A stretch of DNA of 23,387 bases from a virus. Within the stretch, counting starts at the first letter, position 1, and each line of letters opens with the position of its first letter. The position numbers and the translations under genes were made by a program. Location: the IMG/VR virus record IMGVR_UViG_3300025874_000101, positions 1 to 23,387 of that record. One strand, given 5' to 3'. Shown piece by piece: positions 8,424 through 14,811 of this stretch. The notes below the pieces were generated by a model, which was not told the DNA's origin, made no database searches, and worked only from the letters and a program-made list of their open reading frames with translations.

Positions 8424-8851
8424 TTTTTAAACACTGGTGCTAGCTTATCTACTATTTTTTCACCACTTCTACCTATTACATAACCTCCAATACCTATTTC
8501 TAATAAGCTCCAAAATTCTGGTTCTAAAACAGGTGTTACTAGGTATGTTGATAGTTGTGATATGAATTTTGTATATATGATTATAAAACCAAATGAAAGC
8601 ATTAGTATAGGTCTCCAGCTTCTTTGCAGCCAATTACCTTTAGCTTCTGCTACAATAATCTCAGTTTGCATTCTTTGCAGCTCTAGTTGAGCATCATGCA
8701 ATACTTTAAATATTTTATTTCTAGCATTAAGTCTTTCTTCTTCGCTAGTGAATAGGTTGTCAACCACATCACCAACTTGTTTGAAGACTTTAGTACTGAA
8801 AAATTCTAATATTTTTTTCACTCTATTTTCTTTTAGTAATATCTCCAGCAC
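8420..8851 (-). CDS. holin-like membrane protein (three-TM, gene-transfer-agent holin type)
   Basis: A 143-residue protein matching the plan of the 3-TM holin family known from gene transfer agents and marine phages. It has an N-terminal amphipathic helix region (VKKILEFFSTKVFKQVGDVV), a conserved helix with EIIVAEAKGNWLQRSWRPI, then a hydrophobic segment (LMLSFGFIIIYTKFISQL) and a second one around FWSLLEIGIGGYVIGRSGEK. The WLQRSWRPI block just before the membrane segment is the recognisable signature. Holins make the lesion in the inner membrane that triggers lysis. No endolysin is seen in this window. Its start overlaps the preceding gene by 29 bp; an in-frame start further in is possible. 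Confidence 0.75.
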   Translation of the reverse strand: MLEILLKENRVKKILEFFSTKVFKQVGDVVDNLFTSEEERLNARNKIFKVLHDAQLELQRMQTEIIVAEAKGNWLQRSWRPILMLSFGFIIIYTKFISQLSTYLVTPVLEPEFWSLLEIGIGGYVIGRSGEKIVDKLAPVFKK

Positions 8852-9269
8852 TGTTATAACTATGCTTCATATTCTGGTAATTAAGCTTCACCATGCCTTT
8901 TGACTTTATATTTGAAGCTAAATTTTCTCTAGTAATTTCCTTAACTGGAAGTTTACCAGGTTTTCTAACATATACGTTACCACTTGTTGGATCACTACCA
9001 ACAATTTTGAAACCTTTACGACCAATTCTTTGTCCTTTTGTTGGAAATTTAAGGCTTAAATCTTTTTCCTTATGCTCTGATTTTATTTTATTCTGAGCCC
9101 TAGTGTTAATAGTATTAAGCGCTTGAGCTTCAGCACTGTCGCCTCCCATTTTATCAGCATCGCCAAGAGGCTTATAACCTGGGTAATGCTTTTTCTTTTC
9201 AGTTTTAGGGTTTCTTGGATCTTCTTCTATGCGAAGAGGAGATATAAATCTTTGTATTTTAAATGCCAT
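8823..9269 (-). CDS. small basic protein of unknown function, MAFKIQ start
   Basis: A 148-residue, very basic protein not recognised by function. The N-terminus (MAFKIQRFISPLRIEEDPRN) resembles that of the HExxH protein at 12647-12958 (MAFKIQPFYNIDNTPIYSID). The middle is Lys-rich and polar. The C-terminal half has a compact KGQRIGRKGFKIVGSDPTSG segment that reads like beta strands. It lies directly downstream of the S74 fibre and overlaps the holin gene. The shared N-terminal tag suggests a common docking or processing signal among small virion proteins, which is inference. Confidence 0.6.
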   Translation of the reverse strand: MAFKIQRFISPLRIEEDPRNPKTEKKKHYPGYKPLGDADKMGGDSAEAQALNTINTRAQNKIKSEHKEKDLSLKFPTKGQRIGRKGFKIVGSDPTSGNVYVRKPGKLPVKEITRENLASNIKSKGMVKLNYQNMKHSYNSAGDITKRK

Positions 9270-9272
9270 AAT

Positions 9273-12230
9273 TTATGATTTTAATAATTCTATTTCTGCT
9301 TTTAATTCTTGAATTGCTTTTACTAAAACTGGTATAAGTCTTCCGTAGCTTGCTTCTAATTTTTCGGGATTTTTATCCTCAACCAACTGTGTGTAGTCAT
9401 CATTTACTTCTTGTAAATCTTGAGCAATAAAACCTAAGTCTTTAATTCCAACTTTTGCTCCATCTCTCATATTCCAATCAAACGTAACTGGTTTAAGTTT
9501 GCTAATTAAATCTAAACCATATTCAGAATCCTGTATGTTAGTTTTATCTCTTTTATCTGATAAACTTGTGATAGTTTGTACTTGACATTTTAAAGCAGTT
9601 ATAGATGAATTACCAAGAACAATCGTATTACTACCACCACCTACAGCATTGTAACCTATAGCAATTTCATTTGTTACACCGTCTGCAGAAGCAATAGCAT
9701 TATTACCTAAATAAGTCGAATTATTTATGACTGTCTCTCTTCCGCTAAAGTTTCCAGAATTATATCCTAAACAGGTGTTATTAGAACCTTCAACTATCTC
9801 ACTCATAGATTTAGTTCCTATTAAAGTATTTCGAAGAGCTGCCCCATCTTCTTCACCAAAAGCAACCCCAGCATCTGAACCTAAAGCTATATTTTGATAA
9901 CCTTCTATAAGATTTCCAAAAGTATTATCGCCAATACCAACGTTTTGATAACCATCAGAGTTTGTTCTTAGCTCTGCTAGAGAATTAGCACCTATACCTA
10001 TATTTTGATAAGAAGAAGTAATTGAATTACCAGAATTACTACCTATAAAAACATTTTGATAACCAGAAGTAATTGAATTACCAGAATTATATCCTAAAGT
10101 TGCATTTTGATAACCAGAGGTAATACGCTGTAATGCCGCTGAACCCATAGCCGAGTTTTGATAGCCAGAAGTAATGTCTCGCATAGACCTTAGACCAATA
10201 GCAACATTATTATTTCCACTTGCTCCAACTGCACCTTCTAAAGCTTGATAACCTAAAGAAACATTATGATAACCATTTACGTTGTTTTTCATAGCAAAAG
10301 TACCAACAGCTGTATTGTCATAACCTTCAACAGTATTTCTTAAAGATTCATAACCAACAGCAGTATTTTCATTTGCTAAATTATTTGCAAACAAACTTTC
10401 ATAACCAATAGCTGTATTTCTACGGCCAGGGCCAGCGGCTCTAACGTCTATCTCTAGTGCTAAGTCTCCACCGCCACCACCTAAGCTATCTTCGTCAATA
10501 TTTACCTCAAATACAATAGCAGTAGTCATTCCTGTAATAACCCCGTAATTATAATCGTCTGGCTCCTCCTCATAGCCTACAGGAATATCTATATAAGATA
10601 AAGTAAGACCATTTCCTAGAGATATATTAGTATAATTTCCAGCAACTGCGCCTCTCCTTCTATCACCCTCAGGATATATATTAGCAATAAAACCAACAGT
10701 ACTACTATATAAAGCCCTATAGCCAACACCTACATTAGCATCCCCGACAGACATTGTAAATCCAGCTTCAGCCCCTATCATTACATTATCAAATCCAGTG
10801 GTTATATTTTGTGAAGCTTTATAACCAATAGCTACATTAGTATCTCCTGAGGTTGTATCATTACCAGCGTTAAAACCTACCCAAGTATTCTTTGTTGCAG
10901 TTTCAGCTGCGTTACCAGCTCCTACACCTAAAGCTGTTTTACCGCCAGGAGTGTCTGAATCTGAATTGGTAACACCTGCTAAAGATGCAGGAATATTAGG
11001 CTTATTTAGTATAACAGCACTACCGGCAACAGCGTTCCAATCGGATTGAACATTTGAAACTTTCATAGCATTATTTTCTATTGCAGTCGCTTGTTCAGGC
11101 GTAATTGTTACAGTATCACCTGCCATAGCTTCAGTACTTGAGGATCCAAGTGTTAATGATGTAAAACTATCAGGGTTACCATCACTATAAGGTGTAAAAC
11201 CTAAAGCAGTTGTAATATCTTGAGATGTTATATTTAATGTTGCACTTGTTAAATACGTACTTTCGTCTACAGATCCATCAGCCTTTAAGAATTGGGCACT
11301 TGTTCCACCAGTTTTAACAAAACTAGTTGATTCAAGTAATCCACCAAATCTAGATGGAAGTGTAGAAAGAGAATTAATTGCTCTTGAAGTTCCACTTACA
11401 TTTGACCATGTGTCATTTTGTATTCTAAGATATGATGTATCTCCAGTAATTGTTTCTCCAGCATTGCTATCGTAATCTAGTAATAATACATCCACATTTC
11501 TAGCAGTTCCACCAAATATCTCACACGATATATGAGCTCCTTGCATGTTAGTAACTGTCGCTCCACCAGAGTGTCTAGATGTCATGTCTGCTGCTCTCAT
11601 GTAGCCTAAAGTACCACCTGAAGTATTTTTTACCTCTGACCATAGCATTGCTCCAATAGTAAAGTTATTTGTACCATTATTACCATTTGGATCAGTTCCT
11701 CTATAAGAGGCGTTATTGTATGCTCCAACAGTGTAGTTCTTTAATCCACCACTTCCCTCATAACGACTCCAAGATTCAGTTCCCGTAATATATCCTACTA
11801 ATTTGTCGTTAGTGTTTTTAGTCCTAGTTACTCCACCAGTATAGTAAGCATATTGAGAATCTACAGCAGGATTACCTAAAATCTCTGTCCAACTAGTTAC
11901 TGAATTTCCAGCAGATGAAGTCGTACTATAAAAAGTTGCCGAATTACCTATTTGTGGTCCAGCAGTCCCTTGTGGATCTGAATAAATTCTATCGATTGTC
12001 AAATCATTAAATTCTACATTATCTGTAGTGCTTAAGGTTTGATCGTATAATGTAATTGAATTCCCTTCTGAAATAGATATTTGATTACCAGATATACTTA
12101 AGGTTTGACTATCTGCAATCATATTACCTGGCGCTATGCGTACGTTATCTGTTCCATTGTACCCTACTATAAACTGTACATTTGCTGGGTCCGTCTGTTC
12201 TTGAAATTGTGAAAATTTTAAATTTGGCAT
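9273..12230 (-). CDS. trimeric tail fibre with YadA-head-like repeats and S74 chaperone end
   Basis: A 985-residue fibre. The N-terminal 85 residues (MPNLKFSQFQEQTDPANVQF, later NVRIAPGNMI) look like a virion-attachment domain. A middle module holds TGGTSAQFLKADGSVDESTY, also present in the other S74 fibre. From about residue 430 to 860 there are repeats of the GYQNxxxGxxS type, typical of left-handed YadA-head beta rolls in trimeric adhesins. They are interrupted near residues 512-606 by a non-repeat insert with a GGGGG run. The C-terminus is a peptidase S74 intramolecular chaperone: the SDKRDKTNI block carries the expected catalytic Ser and Lys, followed by DLGFIAQDLQEV and a final helix. 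In this family the chaperone trimerises the fibre and then cuts itself off just before the Ser. It is likely a receptor-binding or side fibre. Confidence 0.85.
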   Translation of the reverse strand: MPNLKFSQFQEQTDPANVQFIVGYNGTDNVRIAPGNMIADSQTLSISGNQISISEGNSITLYDQTLSTTDNVEFNDLTIDRIYSDPQGTAGPQIGNSATFYSTTSSAGNSVTSWTEILGNPAVDSQYAYYTGGVTRTKNTNDKLVGYITGTESWSRYEGSGGLKNYTVGAYNNASYRGTDPNGNNGTNNFTIGAMLWSEVKNTSGGTLGYMRAADMTSRHSGGATVTNMQGAHISCEIFGGTARNVDVLLLDYDSNAGETITGDTSYLRIQNDTWSNVSGTSRAINSLSTLPSRFGGLLESTSFVKTGGTSAQFLKADGSVDESTYLTSATLNITSQDITTALGFTPYSDGNPDSFTSLTLGSSSTEAMAGDTVTITPEQATAIENNAMKVSNVQSDWNAVAGSAVILNKPNIPASLAGVTNSDSDTPGGKTALGVGAGNAAETATKNTWVGFNAGNDTTSGDTNVAIGYKASQNITTGFDNVMIGAEAGFTMSVGDANVGVGYRALYSSTVGFIANIYPEGDRRRGAVAGNYTNISLGNGLTLSYIDIPVGYEEEPDDYNYGVITGMTTAIVFEVNIDEDSLGGGGGDLALEIDVRAAGPGRRNTAIGYESLFANNLANENTAVGYESLRNTVEGYDNTAVGTFAMKNNVNGYHNVSLGYQALEGAVGASGNNNVAIGLRSMRDITSGYQNSAMGSAALQRITSGYQNATLGYNSGNSITSGYQNVFIGSNSGNSITSSYQNIGIGANSLAELRTNSDGYQNVGIGDNTFGNLIEGYQNIALGSDAGVAFGEEDGAALRNTLIGTKSMSEIVEGSNNTCLGYNSGNFSGRETVINNSTYLGNNAIASADGVTNEIAIGYNAVGGGSNTIVLGNSSITALKCQVQTITSLSDKRDKTNIQDSEYGLDLISKLKPVTFDWNMRDGAKVGIKDLGFIAQDLQEVNDDYTQLVEDKNPEKLEASYGRLIPVLVKAIQELKAEIELLKS
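9885..10175 (-). repeat. 51-bp direct repeats encoding YadA-type coils
   Basis: On the plus strand the core TTTTGATA recurs, with one-base variants, at 9892, 9943, 10003, 10054, 10105 and 10156. The steps are 51, 60, 51, 51 and 51 bp. Each unit encodes 17 residues of the form ITSGYQNxxxGxxSGNS (20 in the longer one). Two neighbouring units share over 20 identical bases around GTAATTGAATTACCAG. Such repeats can change copy number by slippage or recombination and so alter fibre length. Confidence 0.85.
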
Positions 12231-12243
12231 TTTATATATTTTA

Positions 12244-12396
12244 TTACTGTTCTGTTATAAGGAATGTTGGAGATGCTACGCTCTCGGATATAAGAAAATC
12301 CCCGCTCTCTGCTAATATTTCAAAAAAAGGAGTTGGTTGTATTGGGTTCCCTGCTGTGCTTGTGATACCTATACCAATACCTATTGCAAGTCCCAT
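12244..12396 (-). CDS. 50-residue Gly/Ile-rich fibre-associated microprotein
   Basis: A short frame read from ATG at 12396 to TAA at 12244, filling the gap between the spike-base-like gene and the S74 fibre. The protein begins MGLAIGIGIGITSTAGNPIQ and ends with two similar blocks, DFLISES and TFLITEQ. Similar short proteins with a GIGIGI start lie next to fibre genes in phages of Bacteroidota, to my recollection, so a small virion or tail-tip role is plausible. The tight fit between neighbours (1 bp and 13 bp gaps) supports it as a real gene. Confidence 0.6.
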   Translation of the reverse strand: MGLAIGIGIGITSTAGNPIQPTPFFEILAESGDFLISESVASPTFLITEQ

Positions 12397-12397
12397 G

Positions 12398-12643
12398 TTA
12401 CTTTACAGCTATAATGTCTGAAACAGTAGTGTTTGCACCCGCTATAATAGAGCTAACTATGACTGGCAGAAAAGACCCGTTAGGTATATTTTTGAATACA
12501 ACAGGAGTAGAATTACTTACTGCGGTTACCTCTATATTACCACCTGTTCCAATATAAAGCGCACTGCTCTCTACATTAGTTGTACCAACTACTACAGCTT
12601 CAGCTGATGTAGCAAAATCTGGTTGATTTGCGTATTGTCCCAT
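12398..12643 (-). CDS. small virion protein resembling spike-base proteins
   Basis: An 81-residue, Ala/Val/Thr-rich, all-beta-looking protein. The layout SSALYIGTGGNIEVTAVSNS, then VVFKNIPNGSFLPVIVSSII, and a final TTVSDIIAVK matches a widespread small phage family. That family has LYvGtgGdlkV, then vtFknvPaGtfLPv, then DIvai, and includes a spike-base protein of the Rhodobacter gene transfer agent. It probably sits at the head spike or tail-fibre junction. It is compactly placed, 3 bp after the metallopeptidase-like gene. Confidence 0.65.
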   Translation of the reverse strand: MGQYANQPDFATSAEAVVVGTTNVESSALYIGTGGNIEVTAVSNSTPVVFKNIPNGSFLPVIVSSIIAGANTTVSDIIAVK

Positions 12644-12646
12644 TAT

Positions 12647-12958
12647 TTATTTTTTAGTTTTATTATATGCTTCTTTTTCCCAGGGTAAGTTTTTTGCCCC
12701 TTCTTTCATTTGTTTGCGTGAATATTTTTTACCTTTCCAGTATACGTTTTGATCGTCATAGTCTAAATCACCCCTCTTCATTTGATCTATGTGTACCATT
12801 TCGTGTTTTATAACACTATTTAATTTAGCTGGTGATAAATTATTATTTATAACAATAGTACCATTGTTATTGGCTTTACCTAAAACGCCATCTTCCATAT
12901 CTATACTATAAATAGGAGTATTGTCTATATTATAAAATGGTTGAATTTTAAAAGCCAT
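12647..12958 (-). CDS. small HExxH metallopeptidase-like protein
   Basis: A 103-residue protein with a zinc-peptidase motif, H52-E53-M-V-H56, inside NSVIKHEMVHIDQMKRG. A Trp-Glu-Lys-Glu-Ala block near the end (E94 and E96) could give the third zinc ligand in gluzincin style. A TIVINNNLSP segment just before the motif resembles the edge strand that small metalloproteases use to hold substrate. It is much shorter than typical secreted peptidases, more like the small phage peptidase-like proteins found near tail genes. Substrate and activity are unknown: virion maturation or cell-wall entry would be guesses. The N-terminus MAFKIQPF is shared with the protein at 8823-9269. The candidate structured RNA ends 10 bp before its ATG. 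Confidence 0.6.
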   Translation of the reverse strand: MAFKIQPFYNIDNTPIYSIDMEDGVLGKANNNGTIVINNNLSPAKLNSVIKHEMVHIDQMKRGDLDYDDQNVYWKGKKYSRKQMKEGAKNLPWEKEAYNKTKK

Positions 12959-12968
12959 AGTTTTTTTT

Positions 12969-13093
12969 AAATAAAAAGCGGTCCTGACTAGTAAGTCATT
13001 GTGAGAGTTCTATCACTTAGTTCCTTATAGGTGTCCTCACGTTGATGGAAGGTTCCACCATTAAATGACGAATGAGGACCGCTACTTTTATTT
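12969..13093 (-). ncRNA. candidate structured RNA, about 125 nt, multibranched
   Basis: The ends pair strongly on the coding strand. AAAUAAAA (13093-13086) pairs with UUUUAUUU (12976-12969), and AGCGGUCCU (13083-13075) pairs with AGGACCGCU (12985-12977), giving 17 bp with one 2-nt bulge. Inside, GUCAUU pairs with AAUGAC, enclosing two hairpins: UGGUGGA/UCCAUCA with loop ACCU, and GUGAG/CUCAC around a larger loop region. The hairpin contains a G-U pair that would be a C-A mismatch on the other strand, favouring the minus strand. The 5' arm overlaps the stop codon of the upstream gene, and the 3' arm is followed by an A8 run and the next ATG. It has no coding content. No known ribozyme or riboswitch core was recognised. 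Confidence 0.55.
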
Positions 13094-13250
13094 AACAGTT
13101 ACAATGTTTAGACATCCAAGAACCTTTCATCGATAATGGACTTGAACCACTACATCCTTTCTTGTCCAAAGGGCTTCCGTAGTTTGCCATTGATCCTTTT
13201 TTTTCTTTTGTTGCTTTTTCTACTAATTTACTTTTTTCTCCGTAAGGCAT
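13092..13250 (-). CDS. 52-residue Cys-containing microprotein
   Basis: Read from ATG at 13250 to TAA at 13092. The product starts MPYGEKSKLVEKATKEKKGS and ends in a segment with GSPLDKKGCSGSSPLSMKGS and a final KHCNC, giving three Cys. A GCSxxS plus MKG pattern also occurs near the end of the 58-residue protein at 13719-13895, suggesting related small proteins. The function is unknown, and with three Cys it could bind metal or form disulfides after release. Its stop codon lies at the foot of the candidate RNA stem. Confidence 0.6.
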   Translation of the reverse strand: MPYGEKSKLVEKATKEKKGSMANYGSPLDKKGCSGSSPLSMKGSWMSKHCNC

Positions 13251-13271
13251 AATTATTTGTTTTTTGTTTAT

Positions 13272-13562
13272 TTAAAATCTACTACAGCACCATCTTTTTC
13301 TAGCTGCCTTACCTCTTTCACCGTTCCAGCTCTTTGATCTAGAGCAAAATGCTTTTTGTCTTTTATAAGCTTTAGTTCCGGGTTTTACATCACATTTAGT
13401 AACAGCTGTTTTTAGTTTACTGCCTGGGTTTTGTTTTCTATACTTCTTAACACCAGCAGCTGTCATACCAGCTCCCTCACTAGCTGTTCTAAAATTTCTT
13501 CCTTTACCTTTTGTTGTTTTTCTAACTCTCAATAGAGGAGATTCTTTTTGAACATAAGCCAT
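13272..13562 (-). CDS. small basic Cys-containing phage protein (DUF6321-like)
   Basis: A 96-residue, strongly basic protein of a type common in marine myo- and podoviruses and, as I recall, listed as a domain of unknown function (DUF6321). The diagnostic run is SEGAGMTAAGVKKYRKQNPG, then LKTAVTKCDVKPGTKAYKRQ, then the end FCSRSKSWNGERGKAARKRW plus CC. The several Cys and Arg/Lys suggest nucleic-acid or metal binding, but no function is established that I know of. It begins MAYVQKESPLLRV, with an SPL near the start like several neighbours. Confidence 0.75.
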   Translation of the reverse strand: MAYVQKESPLLRVRKTTKGKGRNFRTASEGAGMTAAGVKKYRKQNPGSKLKTAVTKCDVKPGTKAYKRQKAFCSRSKSWNGERGKAARKRWCCSRF

Positions 13563-13565
13563 ATC

Positions 13566-13712
13566 TTATTCTTTTAGTTTAACCCACTTAGATAACGTAT
13601 AACCTATAGTTACCAGTAGTAATAATATTTTTAAATATACTTCTATATTAGTCATAGTTACCGCCATTGTAGCGAGGTTTATTGCGTATAATTTTACATC
13701 CTGAGCTAGCAT
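13566..13712 (-). CDS. 48-residue small membrane protein
   Basis: A short frame from ATG at 13712 to TAA at 13566. It encodes a polar start (MLAQDVKLYAINLATMAVTM) and then one hydrophobic segment (VYLKILLLLVTIGYTLSKWV) with a basic end KLKE. One or two transmembrane helices are likely. It fits precisely between its neighbours (3 bp and 6 bp gaps), and small membrane proteins of this type sit among the minor virion genes of many marine phages. It could be a second lysis factor, such as a pinholin, or a membrane-penetration protein for genome entry. Neither is shown. Confidence 0.65.
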   Translation of the reverse strand: MLAQDVKLYAINLATMAVTMTNIEVYLKILLLLVTIGYTLSKWVKLKE

Positions 13713-13718
13713 AGTTTA

Positions 13719-13895
13719 CTATTTAGCTCGTTGCGTGATAGGTCCTTTCATAGAGCTACACCCACAGTGCGCTTTAGAAATTTCCATTCCGTATTTACCT
13801 GAACTAGATCCTTTACCTTTTGGCAGTGCATCTAAATCTAATGGTCCATCCCATATAGCGTTTTGACCTGATGCTTTTTTATTAATGTTATCCAT
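13719..13895 (-). CDS. 58-residue Gly/Cys microprotein
   Basis: Read from the ATG at 13895, five bases after the preceding gene stops. A longer upstream extension in this frame merely shadows that gene, so this start is preferred. The product has AIWDGPLDLDALPKGKGSSS, then GMEISKAHCGCSSMKGPITQ. The HCGCS element with MKG recalls the protein at 13092-13250. No function is recognised. Confidence 0.6.
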   Translation of the reverse strand: MDNINKKASGQNAIWDGPLDLDALPKGKGSSSGKYGMEISKAHCGCSSMKGPITQRAK

Positions 13896-13899
13896 ATTT

Positions 13900-14124
13900 T
13901 TATTTTTTAAATTGTTCAAAATTTTCTCTTTGAGGCATGCTTTTAGCTCTTTGAAGTGGTGTTCCAAACATATACAGGGCGCTTGCAGCTTGATTTGGAT
14001 TAAATACAGGTTTAGCATTCCCCATTTCATTTGAAGGCACAGATACTCCTGGATTCTGCAAAACTGGTTGCTCAGGGTTTTGGAAAATTGGTTGACCCAA
14101 TAAGTTTTCATCTTGTTTTATCAT
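13900..14124 (-). CDS. small Asn/Pro/Gln-rich protein of unknown function
   Basis: A 74-residue protein, low in predicted structure, rich in Asn, Pro and Gln: MIKQDENLLGQPIFQNPEQP, then KPVFNPNQAASALYMFGTPL, and a polar basic end. It overlaps the preceding winged-helix-like gene by 17 bp. The composition suggests a flexible minor virion or linker protein. No family is recognised. Confidence 0.55.
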   Translation of the reverse strand: MIKQDENLLGQPIFQNPEQPVLQNPGVSVPSNEMGNAKPVFNPNQAASALYMFGTPLQRAKSMPQRENFEQFKK

Positions 14125-14548
14125 TGTTGACGTTTTTTATAGACACGCTTAATACTTTATCTGTATAAGTATCTCCTTTCATTATTTTGTTTCTACTACT
14201 CGTAGGTATATCATCTTGACCTAACATTATCCTATAAATTCTATTTATAAGTTGTTTGCCTTTAAATGATACTTTATATATATGATACTTTTGAGTAGTT
14301 CTATTTCTTTTTCGCCAAACAGAGATCCAGTTTTCCTTCAATAACTTATTCCATCTTCTATTATCCCAACTGTATGAAAACGTACCTGTTTTAAAATCTT
14401 GTTTAGTAAACATGTCTAAACAATCTAAATAAATTAATAGTTCTAGATCAGCGTCGTTTAAGTCATTATTTCTACATGCCCATTTTCGTATGATTCTGTA
14501 GTGTTTCAACAACCCTAATTTTTTAACATCACTAGCATCTATTCTCAT
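14108..14548 (-). CDS. possible winged-helix DNA-binding protein
   Basis: A 146-residue basic protein directly after groES, with an ATGA overlap. The first 100 residues read like a small winged helix: helices in KHYRIIRKWACRNNDLNDAD and LELLIYLDCLDMFTKQDF, a recognition-helix-like segment in WNKLLKENWISVWR, and a wing-like hairpin in NRTTQKYHIYKVSFKGKQLI. A KGK..I.R.Y step follows, as in MarR-like proteins. The role would be a regulator or DNA-end binding protein, but no signature residues fix this. Similar proteins are frequent in marine phage structural regions. The last 40 residues are polar and probably disordered. Confidence 0.5.
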   Translation of the reverse strand: MRIDASDVKKLGLLKHYRIIRKWACRNNDLNDADLELLIYLDCLDMFTKQDFKTGTFSYSWDNRRWNKLLKENWISVWRKRNRTTQKYHIYKVSFKGKQLINRIYRIMLGQDDIPTSSRNKIMKGDTYTDKVLSVSIKNVNNDKTR

Positions 14549-14811
14549 AAAACTACAACTATATCTTGCATTTTTATAACTTGATACGGATCACCTTCTA
14601 TTTCTATTGTGTGACCAGCGTGTCTATCGTAGTAAATTAAATCACCCTTGGTTAGACCTGCTTTGGTTGCTTCTTCTCCAGGAGATATTACAGATGCTTT
14701 AATGTATCTTATATCTTCCCTTTGTTTCTCGGCAAGAAGTAAACCGCCTTTAGTAGCGGCCACTCCTTCTTTTTGTTTTTTTATTATTAAGTTTCTACCT
14801 ATCGCCTTCAT
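14545..14811 (-). CDS. groES: co-chaperonin GroES
   Basis: An 88-residue GroES, slightly shorter than the cellular 94-97. The order is strand NLIIKK, then a mobile loop with KEGVAATKGGLLLAEKQ in which G22-G23-L24-L25-L26 stands for the GroEL-binding GGIVL of E. coli. ASVISPGEEA, TKGDLIYYDR and a closing VIKMQDIVVVL strand follow. The roof hairpin that closes the dome is short. It would cap the phage GroEL and possibly the host GroEL, making the folding chamber. Its ATG lies 17 bp inside the end of groEL, so the two are coupled, but in the order groEL then groES, the reverse of the usual bacterial operon. No Shine-Dalgarno sequence precedes it. Confidence 0.88.
   Translation of the reverse strand: MKAIGRNLIIKKQKEGVAATKGGLLLAEKQREDIRYIKASVISPGEEATKAGLTKGDLIYYDRHAGHTIEIEGDPYQVIKMQDIVVVL

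Noticed and set aside
12969-13093. Simple bidirectional terminator or hammerhead ribozyme
   Set aside because: A terminator would have one short hairpin loop, while this one encloses about 90 nt with its own stems. No CUGANGA and GAAA hammerhead core is found on either strand.
13719-14111. A 130-residue version of the 58-residue protein
   Set aside because: The extra N-terminal part only reads the 74-residue gene in another frame. The ATG at 13895 sits five bases after that gene's stop and gives a clean protein.
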